A stretch of 64,000 bases of DNA from Niastella vici (lineage in GTDB: Bacteria > Bacteroidota > Bacteroidia > Chitinophagales > Chitinophagaceae): contig NZ_LVYD01000061.1 in assembly GCF_002077945.1 (NCBI RefSeq), positions 50,663-114,662 of the forward strand, given 5' to 3'. Below are positions 54,371 through 62,235 of the stretch, piece after piece; position 1 is the first letter of the stretch, and the number at the start of each line of letters is the position of its first letter. The notes below the pieces were generated by a model. The model did not search any database and had not been told where the DNA came from. It saw only the letters and a list, made by a program, of their open reading frames with translations. The translations under genes were made by a program, and so were the position numbers.

Positions 54371-54680
54371 ACGGTTTTTTATGATGGAAAAACATTTACC
54401 GTTTTCAAAAACAAAGACGGTAAAGCGTTTAACAACGTTTGGTCAATAATCAAAGATAAAAAAGGAAACATTTGGCTTGGTGACAATTATGGCCTTTGGC
54501 GCCATGACGGCAGAACCTTTACTAAGGTATCGCAGAGGTGGGCTTTTGCAATAATCGAAGATAAAAAAGGAAACATCTGGCTACTGGTGAAGTAAATCCG
54601 AAGGTCTGGGCACTTTCACGTTATGATGCAAAATCCTTGTACAATAAAATGCCCACTGTAACCGAAATCATGTCAGGACC
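54371..54680 (+). pseudogene. Remnant of a propeller-repeat (Reg_prop) protein, frameshifted
   Basis: A frame without start codon reads YDGKTFTVFKNKDGKAF, VWSIIKDKKGNIWLGDNYG, LWRHDGRTFTKVS and IIEDKKGNIWL, the repeat pattern of two-component regulator propeller proteins. It hits a stop at 54593-54595. One base shift near 54581 restores the pattern: TGEVNPKVWALSRYDAKSLY and so on to about 54680. Both ends of the parent gene are missing. It runs tail to tail into another truncated gene. Confidence 0.75.
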
Positions 54681-55051
54681 ATGTGGCCGCAAACAATATA
54701 CCCGCCATCGTTCGTTTGTTTTATATCAAGCCCATCTTCATAACCGGTACCACCTATTGTTCTTTTCCATGAAATATTTCCGACGGGGTCGGTTTTTATA
54801 ATCCAGCAATCGCCATCACCGCCAGTATGTTGCCCGGTAACATCTCCATTATTGGAGTATGTCCACCCTAAAATGATATATCCGCCATCGTTAGTTTGAA
54901 TAATCTTTTCCGCTTCATCATTGTCGGTGCCTCCATACGTTTTTTGCCATTCGATATTGGGAGCCTGAGCAAGACATTTTACACCAGGTAATAAACACAA
55001 CAATAATATGGAAGTGACATAAGTAAAATGCAGTAGATATTTAGAGGGCAT
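54668..55051 (-). pseudogene. N-terminal fragment of a secreted repeat protein
   Basis: From the ATG at 55051 (MPSKYLLHF) there is a signal peptide (TSILLLCLLPGVKCLAQ) and two copies of a repeat pattern: WQKTYGGTDNDEAEKIIQTNDGGY and WKRTIGGTGYEDGLDIKQTNDGGY. Large Bacteroidota secreted proteins with a C-terminal sorting domain consist of many such repeats. Here the chain stops after about 127 residues, in the middle of a repeat (YIVCGHMVLT), exactly where the propeller remnant ends on the other strand. It is therefore probably broken. An upstream in-frame start at 55093 exists but would precede the signal peptide. Confidence 0.65.
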
Positions 55052-55320
55052 AAGGACGTAGGGTGTTTTAAAAGGAACGGTACGACAAACCACGAATCAA
55101 ATGTATAGAATGAATTCTAATAAACACAATGTGCCGGTCATGTTCCTCCGGTTGTGCGTGTCATTGAGTATGTCAATTATGCGTCAGAAATAGTGGTAGA
55201 AAGCGTAAAAAAGTGACACATTTTTGACAAGCACTAAACTAAAAAGCCCTGTAAATAAATGACTTACACAGCTTTCAAGTGCCCAGAACAGGAATCCTTA
55301 AGTTCTGGGTATCAGTTAGG

Positions 55321-55396
55321 GGCATTTTGCATTTGGGAGGGTGGCGAGCTTGCTCGCCAAGCCGGACAAATGGAAAATGCCAGGCGCGATAGCGCC
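55321..55396. repeat. Complex palindromic element (REP- or small-RNA-like)
   Basis: Outer arms GGCATTTTGCATTTG (55321-55335) and CAAATGGAAAATGCC (55367-55381) pair at 14 of 15 positions. Inside lies a perfect GGCGAGC/GCTCGCC stem (55343-55349, 55352-55358) with a 2-nt loop, and directly beside it a second small hairpin GGCGC/GCGCC (55383-55387, 55392-55396). The sequence is more GC-rich than its surroundings. There is no T-run, so it is not a simple terminator. Confidence 0.6.
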
Positions 55397-55483
55397 AGCA
55401 CTTGTTTTTGCGTTTAGCCCCTGCTTGTGTAAAATTTACAATATTATTAAGCTCTATGGTTCAGGGTTCGAAGTGTTTTAGAA

Positions 55484-55513
55484 TTATCGAACCAGGAGTT
55501 ATCGAACCAGGAG
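55484..55513. repeat. Exact 15-bp tandem duplication
   Basis: TTATCGAACCAGGAG occurs twice head to tail (55484-55498, 55499-55513). GGTTCGA at 55465-55471 is the inverted partner of its TCGAACC core and could form a hairpin. Confidence 0.7.
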
Positions 55514-55781
55514 ATAGAAGATTTAAAAGACATCTATTCATTAAAACAATTGATTTTGAATCATTTATAACTTAGATGATGGTACCTCACACTATTTTTA
55601 GCACATTGCAAGGCACACAAAACCTCGACACAAAGCCCACCCACCCAAGCAGACGAATATCTATCTCAGTAGTCCGGACACTTCAACAATAACTAGCAAT
55701 ACTACATTTATCAGCTTAGTATCCGTAAAAATGTATCACACTTCCATACTTCTGTATAACAACCACGGTATACCCTAAAGG

Positions 55782-55789
55782 TAGCTTTG
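55782..55789 (+). promoter_or_regulatory. -7 box of the short-chain dehydrogenase gene
   Basis: TAGCTTTG matches the Bacteroidota consensus TAnnTTTG exactly and lies 33 bp before the ATG at 55823. The alternative upstream ATG at 55787 falls inside this box, which argues for the 55823 start. Confidence 0.45.
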
Positions 55790-55822
55790 CCTCATTATTT
55801 CAACAACAAAATAAATATAATA

Positions 55823-56626
55823 ATGAGCAAGACAATTTTAATTACCGGGGCATCATCAGGTTTTGGATTGATGCTGGCGACACAACTGCATCAAAAAGGG
55901 TTTAATGTAATAGGCACCAGCCGTGAACCCGAAAAATACAAAGGCAAAATTGCATTCCAATTATTACGGTTGGATATTGCTGATGATAATTCCATTCAGG
56001 CATTTGCCAAAGAATTATTTTCAAAAATTTCAACCCTTGATGTATTAGTGAACAATGCCGGTTATATGGTAACGGGCATTGCAGAAGAAACACCTATTGA
56101 ATTAGGAAGGCAGCAGCTTGAAACAAACTTTTGGGGAACTGTTAGAGTAACCAATGCCTTATTGCCTTATTTCAGGAAGCAACGTTATGGGAAAATTATT
56201 ACTGTAAGTTCTATTGTTGCATTGATTGGTCCGCCAAATCTGTCTTTCTATTCTGCTTCAAAACATGCAGTGCAAGGTTATTTCGAATCACTGCGGTATG
56301 AATTAAATCAATTCAATATTAAAGTAAGCGTTGTTGAACCAGTATGGTTTAAAACCAATATTGGGCAACATTCTGTTACCCCCAAAGGCAATGAAATTGC
56401 AGATTACAACAATTACAGAAAGAAAGTAAATGCACTCACGCAAAAAGGGTTAGATGATGCACAGTCTCCTGAAGCAGTAGTAAATACAATAACGAAATTA
56501 ATTGGTACTAAAGAGCCCAAATTCAGTAACCCTGTTGGAAAGCAGTCAGGTATGATTGTTTTTTTACGCAGTTTCGCCCCAAAAATGTTTGAAAGTACGA
56601 TGCTGAAAAGCCTGGACAAATTTTAG
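55823..56626 (+). CDS. Short-chain dehydrogenase/reductase (classical SDR)
   Basis: The 267-residue protein has the NAD(P)-binding motif TILITGASSGFGLML (residues about 4-18), the NNAG motif (VLVNNAGYMVTG), catalytic serine in ITVSSIVALIG and the catalytic YSASKHA pair near residue 143. Arg at the end of the second strand (GTSREPEKYKG) suggests NADP preference. Substrate is unknown; the C-terminal part resembles SDRs acting on lipophilic alcohols or ketones. It opens the plus-strand gene group, 66 bp before the channel gene. Confidence 0.9.
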   Translation: MSKTILITGASSGFGLMLATQLHQKGFNVIGTSREPEKYKGKIAFQLLRLDIADDNSIQAFAKELFSKISTLDVLVNNAGYMVTGIAEETPIELGRQQLETNFWGTVRVTNALLPYFRKQRYGKIITVSSIVALIGPPNLSFYSASKHAVQGYFESLRYELNQFNIKVSVVEPVWFKTNIGQHSVTPKGNEIADYNNYRKKVNALTQKGLDDAQSPEAVVNTITKLIGTKEPKFSNPVGKQSGMIVFLRSFAPKMFESTMLKSLDKF

Positions 56627-56692
56627 CCTCTTAGGGCAATGGATAATGTTTACACAACAAGGTAATTGCAGGTAAGCTGCTAACATAGAGCC

Positions 56693-57301
56693 ATGAACAA
56701 AAACAGAATAGATGCGCTAACGGACGGAATCATCGCCATCATTATTACAATTATGGTGCTGGAGATGAAAACACCACACGAAGCAAGCTGGAAAGCGCTT
56801 GCAGCAATGTTGCCAGTGTTTGTAAGTTATGTATCAAGCTATATCTCTATTGGCATTTACTGGGGAAATCATCATCATATAATGCACACTTTACCCCTTG
56901 TAAACAGTAAAATCATTTGGGCAAACTTTACCCTTTTGTTTTTTCTATCATTAGTTCCTTTTACTACTAAGTGGATGGGTGAAACACATTTTGATAAAAT
57001 TCCTGTTTTCTTATATGCTTTGAATTTCGTGTTCACCGGGGCGGCTTACTACATTTTACAACAAACTATAATAGCCTCATGGCAACATGAAACCAGTTTA
57101 ATGACAGCTTTAAAAAAACAGGGAAAGAGAGGAAGGATTACGGGAGCAATTTATTTTGTCGCAATGCTATTTGCCTTATTCATTCCGCAGATCTCAGCAG
57201 TCTGTTTTCTGGTTATAAATATCGTTTGGCTAATACCGGATAGAAATATTGAAAAGGCACTTTTGGTAAAAGTAAAACACAATAAACAACAGCACGATTA
57301 A
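56693..57301 (+). CDS. TMEM175-family membrane channel (DUF1211)
   Basis: The 202-residue protein starts with RIDALTDGIIAIIITIMVLEM, a form of the RxxxFSD signature of bacterial TMEM175 potassium channels, and has about six membrane helices (LPVFVSYVSSYISIGIYW, FTLLFFLSLVPFTTKW, YFVAMLFALFIPQISAVCFL). Family members form tetramers that pass potassium. The usual FSD is LTD here. It lies between the two SDR genes, 16 bp before the second; a functional link with them is not evident. Confidence 0.85.
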   Translation: MNKNRIDALTDGIIAIIITIMVLEMKTPHEASWKALAAMLPVFVSYVSSYISIGIYWGNHHHIMHTLPLVNSKIIWANFTLLFFLSLVPFTTKWMGETHFDKIPVFLYALNFVFTGAAYYILQQTIIASWQHETSLMTALKKQGKRGRITGAIYFVAMLFALFIPQISAVCFLVINIVWLIPDRNIEKALLVKVKHNKQQHD

Positions 57302-57317
57302 TCTAAAAATATACGAA

Positions 57318-58061
57318 ATGAATATCACGAATAAAACAGTTCTCATTACCGGAGGCGGTTCTGGTATTGGATATGAAATTGCAAAACTGCTCCATGCAAA
57401 CGGCAACAAAATTATTATTGTTGGAAGAACAGAAAGCAAATTAAAAGCAGCCGCAGAAACATTGCCTGGTGCAACAGCCATTCGTTGCGACATCAATAAC
57501 GAGGATAATGTACAAAGTTTAGTGCAGAAAGTAACGGAAGAACATGCTGACTTAAGTGTGCTAATTAACAACGCAGGCCGGGCCTTTGCCTATACGCATA
57601 ACGAAAATGCAACAGCCTTTGAAAAAGCTACCGAAGAGTTTGCTACCAATTATTTTTCGGTAATAAGGCTTACAGAAAAATTGCTGCCGCTGTTAAAGAA
57701 GCAGAAGGATGCTGCCATTGTAAACGTATCTTCTATTGTGGCTTATTCGCCCCAATCTTTATTGCCTACCTATTCTGATAGCAAAGCGGCGGTGCATTCC
57801 TATACACTTTCTCTCAGGCATAGTTTAGCAAAGGATACAGCAATTAAAGTGTTTGAACTGTTGCCCCCGATGGTGAACACAGAATTTTCAAAAGATATAG
57901 GTGGCGAGCATGGAATGCCGGCAGGCGAAGTAGCACAAGCACTAAAAGATGCTATTGAAAACAATGTTTATGAAATTCAGGTTGGGCAAACAGCCGAATT
58001 TCGAAAATTCTTTTTGGATTCACCATCGGAAGCCTTTGCCATGATGAACCAGGCAAAATAA
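57318..58061 (+). CDS. Short-chain dehydrogenase/reductase (DltE-like)
   Basis: The 247-residue protein has the cofactor motif TVLITGGGSGIGYEIAK, an NNAG motif (VLINNAGRAFAY), serine in VNVSSIVAYSP and YSDSKAA with the catalytic Tyr/Lys near residue 154. The closing part (ELLPPMVNTEFSKDIGG) resembles the DltE/YdfG-like SDR group common in Bacteroidota. No signal peptide, so cytoplasmic. It lies 16 bp after the channel gene and is probably co-transcribed with it. Confidence 0.9.
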   Translation: MNITNKTVLITGGGSGIGYEIAKLLHANGNKIIIVGRTESKLKAAAETLPGATAIRCDINNEDNVQSLVQKVTEEHADLSVLINNAGRAFAYTHNENATAFEKATEEFATNYFSVIRLTEKLLPLLKKQKDAAIVNVSSIVAYSPQSLLPTYSDSKAAVHSYTLSLRHSLAKDTAIKVFELLPPMVNTEFSKDIGGEHGMPAGEVAQALKDAIENNVYEIQVGQTAEFRKFFLDSPSEAFAMMNQAK

Positions 58062-58131
58062 GATAGACAGTCAATTTTAAAAAAGGGGGTACTTCTCTGC
58101 CAGAATTGAAATTTATTTCAAATAAATAAAA

Positions 58132-59064
58132 ATGAAAAAAATACAATTAGTAGCTATATTATTTATAGCTCTTTGTTTCAATTCAATAACCGGTTATTCA
58201 CAAAATGTAGCAGGTAAAACCGTCCAATCGCTTTCTTTAAAAGCAACAACGCAATTTGCAATTGTAAACCATCACAAAGTTGCGTATAGAAAATTTGGAA
58301 GCGGTGTACCGCTAATTATGGCAAATCGTTTCAGGGGTACATTAGACACCTGGGACCCACTGTTTCTTGACTTATTAGCAAAGCAGAATACGGTGATCAC
58401 TTTTGATTATTCAGGAATCGGTTATTCTGAAGGAGAATTACCGTTAACCATGCAAGACTTATCTGCGGAAGTAATCAGCCTGGCAGATTACCTGAAGATT
58501 GACAAGTTTAATATGTTGGGCTGGTCTTATGGTGGCTGGATCGCTCAATATGTCACATTTTTATACCCTTCACGAATTGCAAAAACAGTAGTTATTGATG
58601 CCAATGCGATGGGTAAAAATGAAATCCCTATGGATCCTGCTTTTGCTAAAAGTGGGATGAAGCCAAATAAAGAGCTCCAATTGGAGGATTATGTAATCTT
58701 ATTCTTCGAACCAAAGTCAGAAAAAAGCCGGGAAGCCGCACGTAAATCAATCGAAAGAATTTCAAAAAGACTGGATGAATCCAAAGTACCTGAAAAGCCT
58801 GAAGTGCTTCAAAGATACTTTGCACCAAATGCAGCAGTTGTAGAAGATAAAGAAAATTTCAGGGCTGCTTATGCTACACTCAGAACGTCTGTAATGGTAA
58901 TTTCTGGCGACCATGATATCTCTTTTGCCGTAGATAACTGGTATCCGCTGGTTCGTAAAGCCCCAACCATGCAACTCATTGTCTTTCCTGATGCCGGCCA
59001 CGGGCCACAACATCAATATCCTGAACTAGCTGCTGGGTACATCTCCACTTTTCTTAAAAACTAA
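58132..59064 (+). CDS. Exported alpha/beta hydrolase
   Basis: A signal peptide (MKKIQLVAILFIALCFNSIT GYSQ) precedes an alpha/beta hydrolase fold with the full catalytic triad: nucleophile elbow GWSYGGW (Ser near residue 132), Asp in VISGDHDIS (near 258) and His in DAGHGPQHQ (near 289). VAYRKFGSGVPLIM and FDYSGIGYSEG match the family core found in esterases, epoxide hydrolases and C-C hydrolases. It acts in the periplasm or outside. It lies 70 bp after the second SDR and 46 bp before the enoyl-CoA hydratase-like gene. Confidence 0.88.
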   Translation: MKKIQLVAILFIALCFNSITGYSQNVAGKTVQSLSLKATTQFAIVNHHKVAYRKFGSGVPLIMANRFRGTLDTWDPLFLDLLAKQNTVITFDYSGIGYSEGELPLTMQDLSAEVISLADYLKIDKFNMLGWSYGGWIAQYVTFLYPSRIAKTVVIDANAMGKNEIPMDPAFAKSGMKPNKELQLEDYVILFFEPKSEKSREAARKSIERISKRLDESKVPEKPEVLQRYFAPNAAVVEDKENFRAAYATLRTSVMVISGDHDISFAVDNWYPLVRKAPTMQLIVFPDAGHGPQHQYPELAAGYISTFLKN

Positions 59065-59110
59065 ATAAGTAAAAAAATAAAGATTAATTATCATTAAATA
59101 AAACAACAAA

Positions 59111-60028
59111 ATGAAAAATTTACAAGTATTACTGGTATTATTTTTTGGTTCGGTTTTCAATATAAACAGTTATGCTCAAACAACTCCGAAGAGCACCATA
59201 AGCGTAGAGAAAGTATCAGCAGAAATTCGCAAGGTAAAATTTGCAAATCCACCTATTAATGTGATCGTGCCTGAAACAATTTCTTCTTTAAATGAAATAA
59301 TTAAAGATTTAAGTAAAGACTCAACAGTAAAAGTGGTCATCTTTTCAAGCGATGTGAAAGGGTATTTCTTTAACCATTTTGATTTGACACAATTTGCAAA
59401 TTTTGCAGCTCAAAGAACTGCTGATGGGAAACCAATGTGGGTTGATTTAATCACTAATATTCATAGTGCACCGTTTATTACAATTGCTTCTATAAAGGGG
59501 CGTACACAAGGTGGTGGCGATGAATTAACTATGGCTTTTGACCTGAGATATGCAAGTAAAGAATTGGCAGTTTTTGAACAACCAGAGGTTGGCGTTGGTC
59601 TGTTCCCTGGCGGTGGTGGCACCAATATGCTTCCAAGATTAATTGGGAAAGACAGAGCCCTGGAAGTATTTGCAACTGGAAATGATTACGATGCTACGAT
59701 AGCAGAAAAATATGGCATGGTTACAAGAACATTACCAAATGCTGAATTGGATTCATTTGTAAATAAATTGGCAAATCGCCTGGCTACATTTGATAAAACA
59801 GCATTGCTTACTATTAAGCAACAACTTAATTTGGTGGCTGCACCTTCTGAGGCTGAACGTTTAGCGTCCTATGCTGAATTTCTTAAATCATTATCGTGGC
59901 CAGGTTTACAACTAAGAGTGCCGATTTTCGGAGCAATGTATGGTAAAATAGGTGTAGAGAAATTAGAGCAAAATATGGGGTTCTATCTTGGTGAAGGAAA
60001 CAAACAAGTACAGCAGCAGAAGAAATAA
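59111..60028 (+). CDS. Exported enoyl-CoA hydratase/isomerase-family protein
   Basis: The 305-residue protein starts with a clear signal peptide (LLVLFFGSVFNINSYAQ), followed by a crotonase fold. Both catalytic glutamates of crotonase are kept: GGGDELTMAFDLRYA (about residue 140) and FEQPEVGVGLFPGGGG (about 160). The first oxyanion segment (FSSDVKGYFFNHFDLTQF) is altered from the usual G-xx-FSAG-xD. Crotonases act on CoA esters in the cytoplasm, and export is unusual because CoA esters are not expected in the periplasm. It may have been recruited for another carbonyl or dienyl substrate. A strong terminator follows. Confidence 0.85.
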   Translation: MKNLQVLLVLFFGSVFNINSYAQTTPKSTISVEKVSAEIRKVKFANPPINVIVPETISSLNEIIKDLSKDSTVKVVIFSSDVKGYFFNHFDLTQFANFAAQRTADGKPMWVDLITNIHSAPFITIASIKGRTQGGGDELTMAFDLRYASKELAVFEQPEVGVGLFPGGGGTNMLPRLIGKDRALEVFATGNDYDATIAEKYGMVTRTLPNAELDSFVNKLANRLATFDKTALLTIKQQLNLVAAPSEAERLASYAEFLKSLSWPGLQLRVPIFGAMYGKIGVEKLEQNMGFYLGEGNKQVQQQKK

Positions 60029-60041
60029 TTATATAACAATT

Positions 60042-60076
60042 AATAGCGGTGTGAAAAATAAAGTAACACCGCTATT
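60042..60076 (+). terminator. Rho-independent terminator after the exported crotonase-like gene
   Basis: Perfect 11-bp stem AATAGCGGTGT (60042-60052) / ACACCGCTATT (60066-60076) with a 13-nt AT-rich loop, followed by TTAAATTTT. It separates the upstream genes from the NTF2-fold gene starting at 60093. Confidence 0.8.
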
Positions 60077-60092
60077 TTAAATTTTAGAAAGA

Positions 60093-60497
60093 ATGGAACA
60101 ATTCAATTTAGATGAAATAAAACAAAGCATTAAGGAAAATCACATTGCTTACGGTGAGAATTTTGCAAAAGGCGATGCTATGCAATTTGCAAAACATTAT
60201 GCAAACGATGGCTGTATATTTCCAACTAACTTTCCGAAAATGTGCGGCACAGATGCCATCAATTCATTTTTTGATGGTGCATATAAAATGGGGGTGCGTT
60301 ATATCAAATTAACGGCAAACGAAGTAATGGGCGGACCAGAACTGGTTGTAGAAACAGGCAATTATGAACTTTTTGTTGAGAACAATATCTCTATTGATAA
60401 AGGCAAATTTGTTGTGATTTGGAAACAGGAAAATAGCGAATGGAAAATGTACAGAGATATTTGGAATTCTGATATCCCAGCTAAACCATCAATTTAA
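60093..60497 (+). CDS. NTF2-like protein (SnoaL/DUF4440 type)
   Basis: The 134-residue protein has the NTF2-like pattern: an N-terminal helix (ENHIAYGENFAKGDAMQFAKHYANDG) followed by strands (VMGGPELVVETGNYELFV, GKFVVIWKQENSEWKMYRDIWNS). Family members are small cone-shaped dimers that can be isomerases, cyclases or binding proteins. No signal peptide, unlike its two upstream neighbours. It lies 5 bp before the small monooxygenase gene, a strong sign of co-expression. Confidence 0.82.
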   Translation: MEQFNLDEIKQSIKENHIAYGENFAKGDAMQFAKHYANDGCIFPTNFPKMCGTDAINSFFDGAYKMGVRYIKLTANEVMGGPELVVETGNYELFVENNISIDKGKFVVIWKQENSEWKMYRDIWNSDIPAKPSI

Positions 60498-60502
60498 AAA
60501 TT

Positions 60503-60799
60503 ATGAGAAACGATAAAATTATTACGCATGTAGAACTCCAGGTAAATCCTGAATTTATCAGCGAGGTGTTGGTAAAGGCATCAGCAGCAAGAGATATTAT
60601 TTTGCTTGAGGAAGGTTGTAAAGCATTTAACCTCACAAGAAAAAAAGATGAACCAAATACTCTTGTCATATTTGCAATTTATACTTCAAAAGACACATAC
60701 GAGTGGCATTTGGAGCAGGATTATATTAAAACGTTTTTTGCTTTTTTGAATGATAAACTTATGGCTGCCCCTGTTGTTACTTATCTTGAAGAAGTTTGA
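60503..60799 (+). CDS. Antibiotic biosynthesis monooxygenase-like protein (ABM, YgiN type)
   Basis: The 98-residue protein has the dimeric alpha/beta-barrel pattern of the ABM family: THVELQVNPEFISEVL, EEGCKAFNLTRKKDEPNTLVIFAIY and KDTYEWHLEQDYIKTFFAFLNDKLMA (within which Trp and His sit at the pocket). Members include cofactor-free quinol monooxygenases and stress proteins. Its gene follows the NTF2-like gene by 5 bp and precedes the AraC regulator. Confidence 0.82.
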   Translation: MRNDKIITHVELQVNPEFISEVLVKASAARDIILLEEGCKAFNLTRKKDEPNTLVIFAIYTSKDTYEWHLEQDYIKTFFAFLNDKLMAAPVVTYLEEV

Positions 60800-60864
60800 A
60801 GAATTTAGTAAATTTCACATTTATACAGTTATTGTAAATCTATGCTTCAAAGCGAAGATTATGA

Positions 60865-60872
60865 TAATTTTG
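60865..60872 (+). promoter_or_regulatory. Putative -7 box of the AraC regulator gene
   Basis: TAATTTTG matches TAnnTTTG exactly and lies 13 bp before the ATG at 60886, implying a very short leader. No -33 TTG at normal spacing was seen. Confidence 0.35.
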
Positions 60873-60885
60873 AAATGACAATACA

Positions 60886-61782
60886 ATGAAACATTATAAA
60901 ACAATCACCGAATTATATACCGGAAACGGTTTTCCGCCACCGGAAAATCCTTTACTTGGTTTGGTAACCTTTGACGATATAAGGGGTTGCAAATTTGCAG
61001 AAACAGAATTTACATTGGGCTTTTATAAAATAGCCTTGAAAAAGGTAAAGTCAGGTACAGTTATGTACGGCAAAACAAAATATGACCACGATAATGGTTC
61101 TATGTTTTTTTTAAAGCCCAATCAGATTATACAAATGAACGATATAGAACTGACAGAAAAAGGCTTTATGATTTATATTCACGAAGATTTTTTGACCAAT
61201 CATGCTTTGCACTCCAGCATTCAAAAATATGGTTACTTTGATTACGAAACCAACGAAACCCTGCATTTATCACCAAAAGAGGAAGAAACACTTTGGGATC
61301 TGTTCAATAAAATAAAAGGCGAATACTATAACAACCAGGATGAGTACAGCAGAGAAATTATTTTAACACATATTGACTCTATCTTAAAATATTCACAACG
61401 ATTTTACAAAAGGCAGTTTTTAAATAGAACAGTATTGTCAGGCACGACGGTATCTAAATTTACTGAAATTTTGAAACAGTATTTTGAAAGTGGTATGCTT
61501 CAGAAAAAGGGATTGCCAACCGTAAAATACATGGCATCAGAACTTGCTCTGTCTGCAAGGTATTTAAGCGACTTACTAAAACAGGAGACTGGCAAAACTG
61601 CATTAGACCATATACACATTGCCTTGGTGAATGAGGCTAAAAATATTTTGATGAGTACAGATAACACCGTTGCAGAAATAGCCTATCAATTAGGCTTTGA
61701 AAACCCACCTTATTTTTCCCGGTTGTTTAAGAAGGAAATTGGTCTTACTCCAACAGAATACAGAGAACAATTTTTGAATTAG
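60886..61782 (+). CDS. AraC-family transcription regulator
   Basis: The 298-residue protein has an N-terminal cupin-like sensing part (about 1-160) and a C-terminal AraC domain with two helix-turn-helix motifs: MASELALSARYLSDLLKQETG and VAEIAYQLGFENPPYFSRLFKKEIGLTPTEYRE (about 215-298), the latter being the family signature. Regulators of this type often control the adjacent oxidoreductase genes. It closes the plus-strand group and is followed by a hairpin terminator. Confidence 0.93.
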   Translation: MKHYKTITELYTGNGFPPPENPLLGLVTFDDIRGCKFAETEFTLGFYKIALKKVKSGTVMYGKTKYDHDNGSMFFLKPNQIIQMNDIELTEKGFMIYIHEDFLTNHALHSSIQKYGYFDYETNETLHLSPKEEETLWDLFNKIKGEYYNNQDEYSREIILTHIDSILKYSQRFYKRQFLNRTVLSGTTVSKFTEILKQYFESGMLQKKGLPTVKYMASELALSARYLSDLLKQETGKTALDHIHIALVNEAKNILMSTDNTVAEIAYQLGFENPPYFSRLFKKEIGLTPTEYREQFLN

Positions 61783-61796
61783 TAATGTAAATTGCC

Positions 61797-61832
61797 AAAA
61801 AAGAACAACACGGATTCGTATTGCTCTTTTTT
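61797..61832 (+). terminator. Rho-independent terminator after the AraC regulator
   Basis: AAAAAGA-CAA-ACG pairs with CGT-TTG-TCTTTTT around GATT, with two single mismatches. The 3' arm and tail give a run of seven T on the plus strand; the A-rich 5' arm allows some function in the other direction. Confidence 0.7.
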
Positions 61833-61837
61833 TCTGA

Positions 61838-61952
61838 TTAAACAGCGCATTGGAATTAGCAGAATTGCAGGCGCTCAACCGCAAAACTATCTATATGAAA
61901 GACTGGGATTGAGCGGCTGGATGACTTTCTGAAAATGACAGGTGAATTCTAG
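61838..61952 (+). pseudogene. C-terminal remnant of a RhuM-family protein, frameshifted
   Basis: The frame reads LNSALELAELQALNRKTIYM then KDWD and a stop at 61910-61912. Shifting by one base at the GGG run (61905-61907) gives IERLDDFLKMTGEF and a stop at 61950. Joined, MKDW-IERLDDFLKMTG matches the conserved C-terminal region of RhuM (virulence/mobile-island) proteins as I remember it. No start and no upstream part are present; the remnant begins directly after the AraC terminator. Confidence 0.6.
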
Positions 61953-62140
61953 ACTACGGTAATGCATGATCGTTGCTTTTCATATTGAGTTACACCACTC
62001 TTCGCATATTCAACACTTCGTTACACCATATCATGTATTTTTCATCACCAGCCCTCGGTCCTGGAATCGAACCGTCTAAACTATTCCGAATCAATGGATA
62101 GAATATTGGGGCGTAAAAAATAAAAAATTGACCTATCGAT

Positions 62141-62218
62141 CGAGTAGGCGGCCGTGAGCCATAGGCTCACGGTGCGCCTCTCACACCACCGTACGTGCCG
62201 TTCGGCATACGGCGGTTC
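62141..62218 (-). ncRNA. Group II intron domains V and VI
   Basis: Domain V: minus-strand ACCGCCGTATGCC-GAAC-GGCACGTACGGTGGT, about 62185-62216, a stem with the bulge typical of the catalytic hairpin. Domain VI: CCGTGAGCC/GGCTCACGG hairpin (62152-62172) followed by CGCCTACTCGAT, where the branch-point A of the lariat is expected in CTACTC. Confidence 0.75.
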
Positions 62219-62235
62219 ATTAAACATAAACAGTT

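Larger units (their letters stand above)
55094..55781. other. Intergenic region, about 690 bp, with palindromic and tandem repeats
   Basis: No gene is credible. The region holds a large palindromic element (55321-55396), an exact 15-bp tandem duplication (55484-55513) with an inverted partner, and at its right end the promoter of the short-chain dehydrogenase gene. It marks the change from the minus-strand dominated half to the plus-strand gene group. Confidence 0.6.

Noticed and set aside
55484..55513. Start of a CRISPR-like repeat array
   Set aside because: Only two units with no spacer between them, and no cas gene in the window.
62050..62090. tRNA-like T-arm (GGTTCGATTCC on the minus strand)
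   Set aside because: The flanking 5-base arms do not pair and no acceptor, anticodon or D arm is present.
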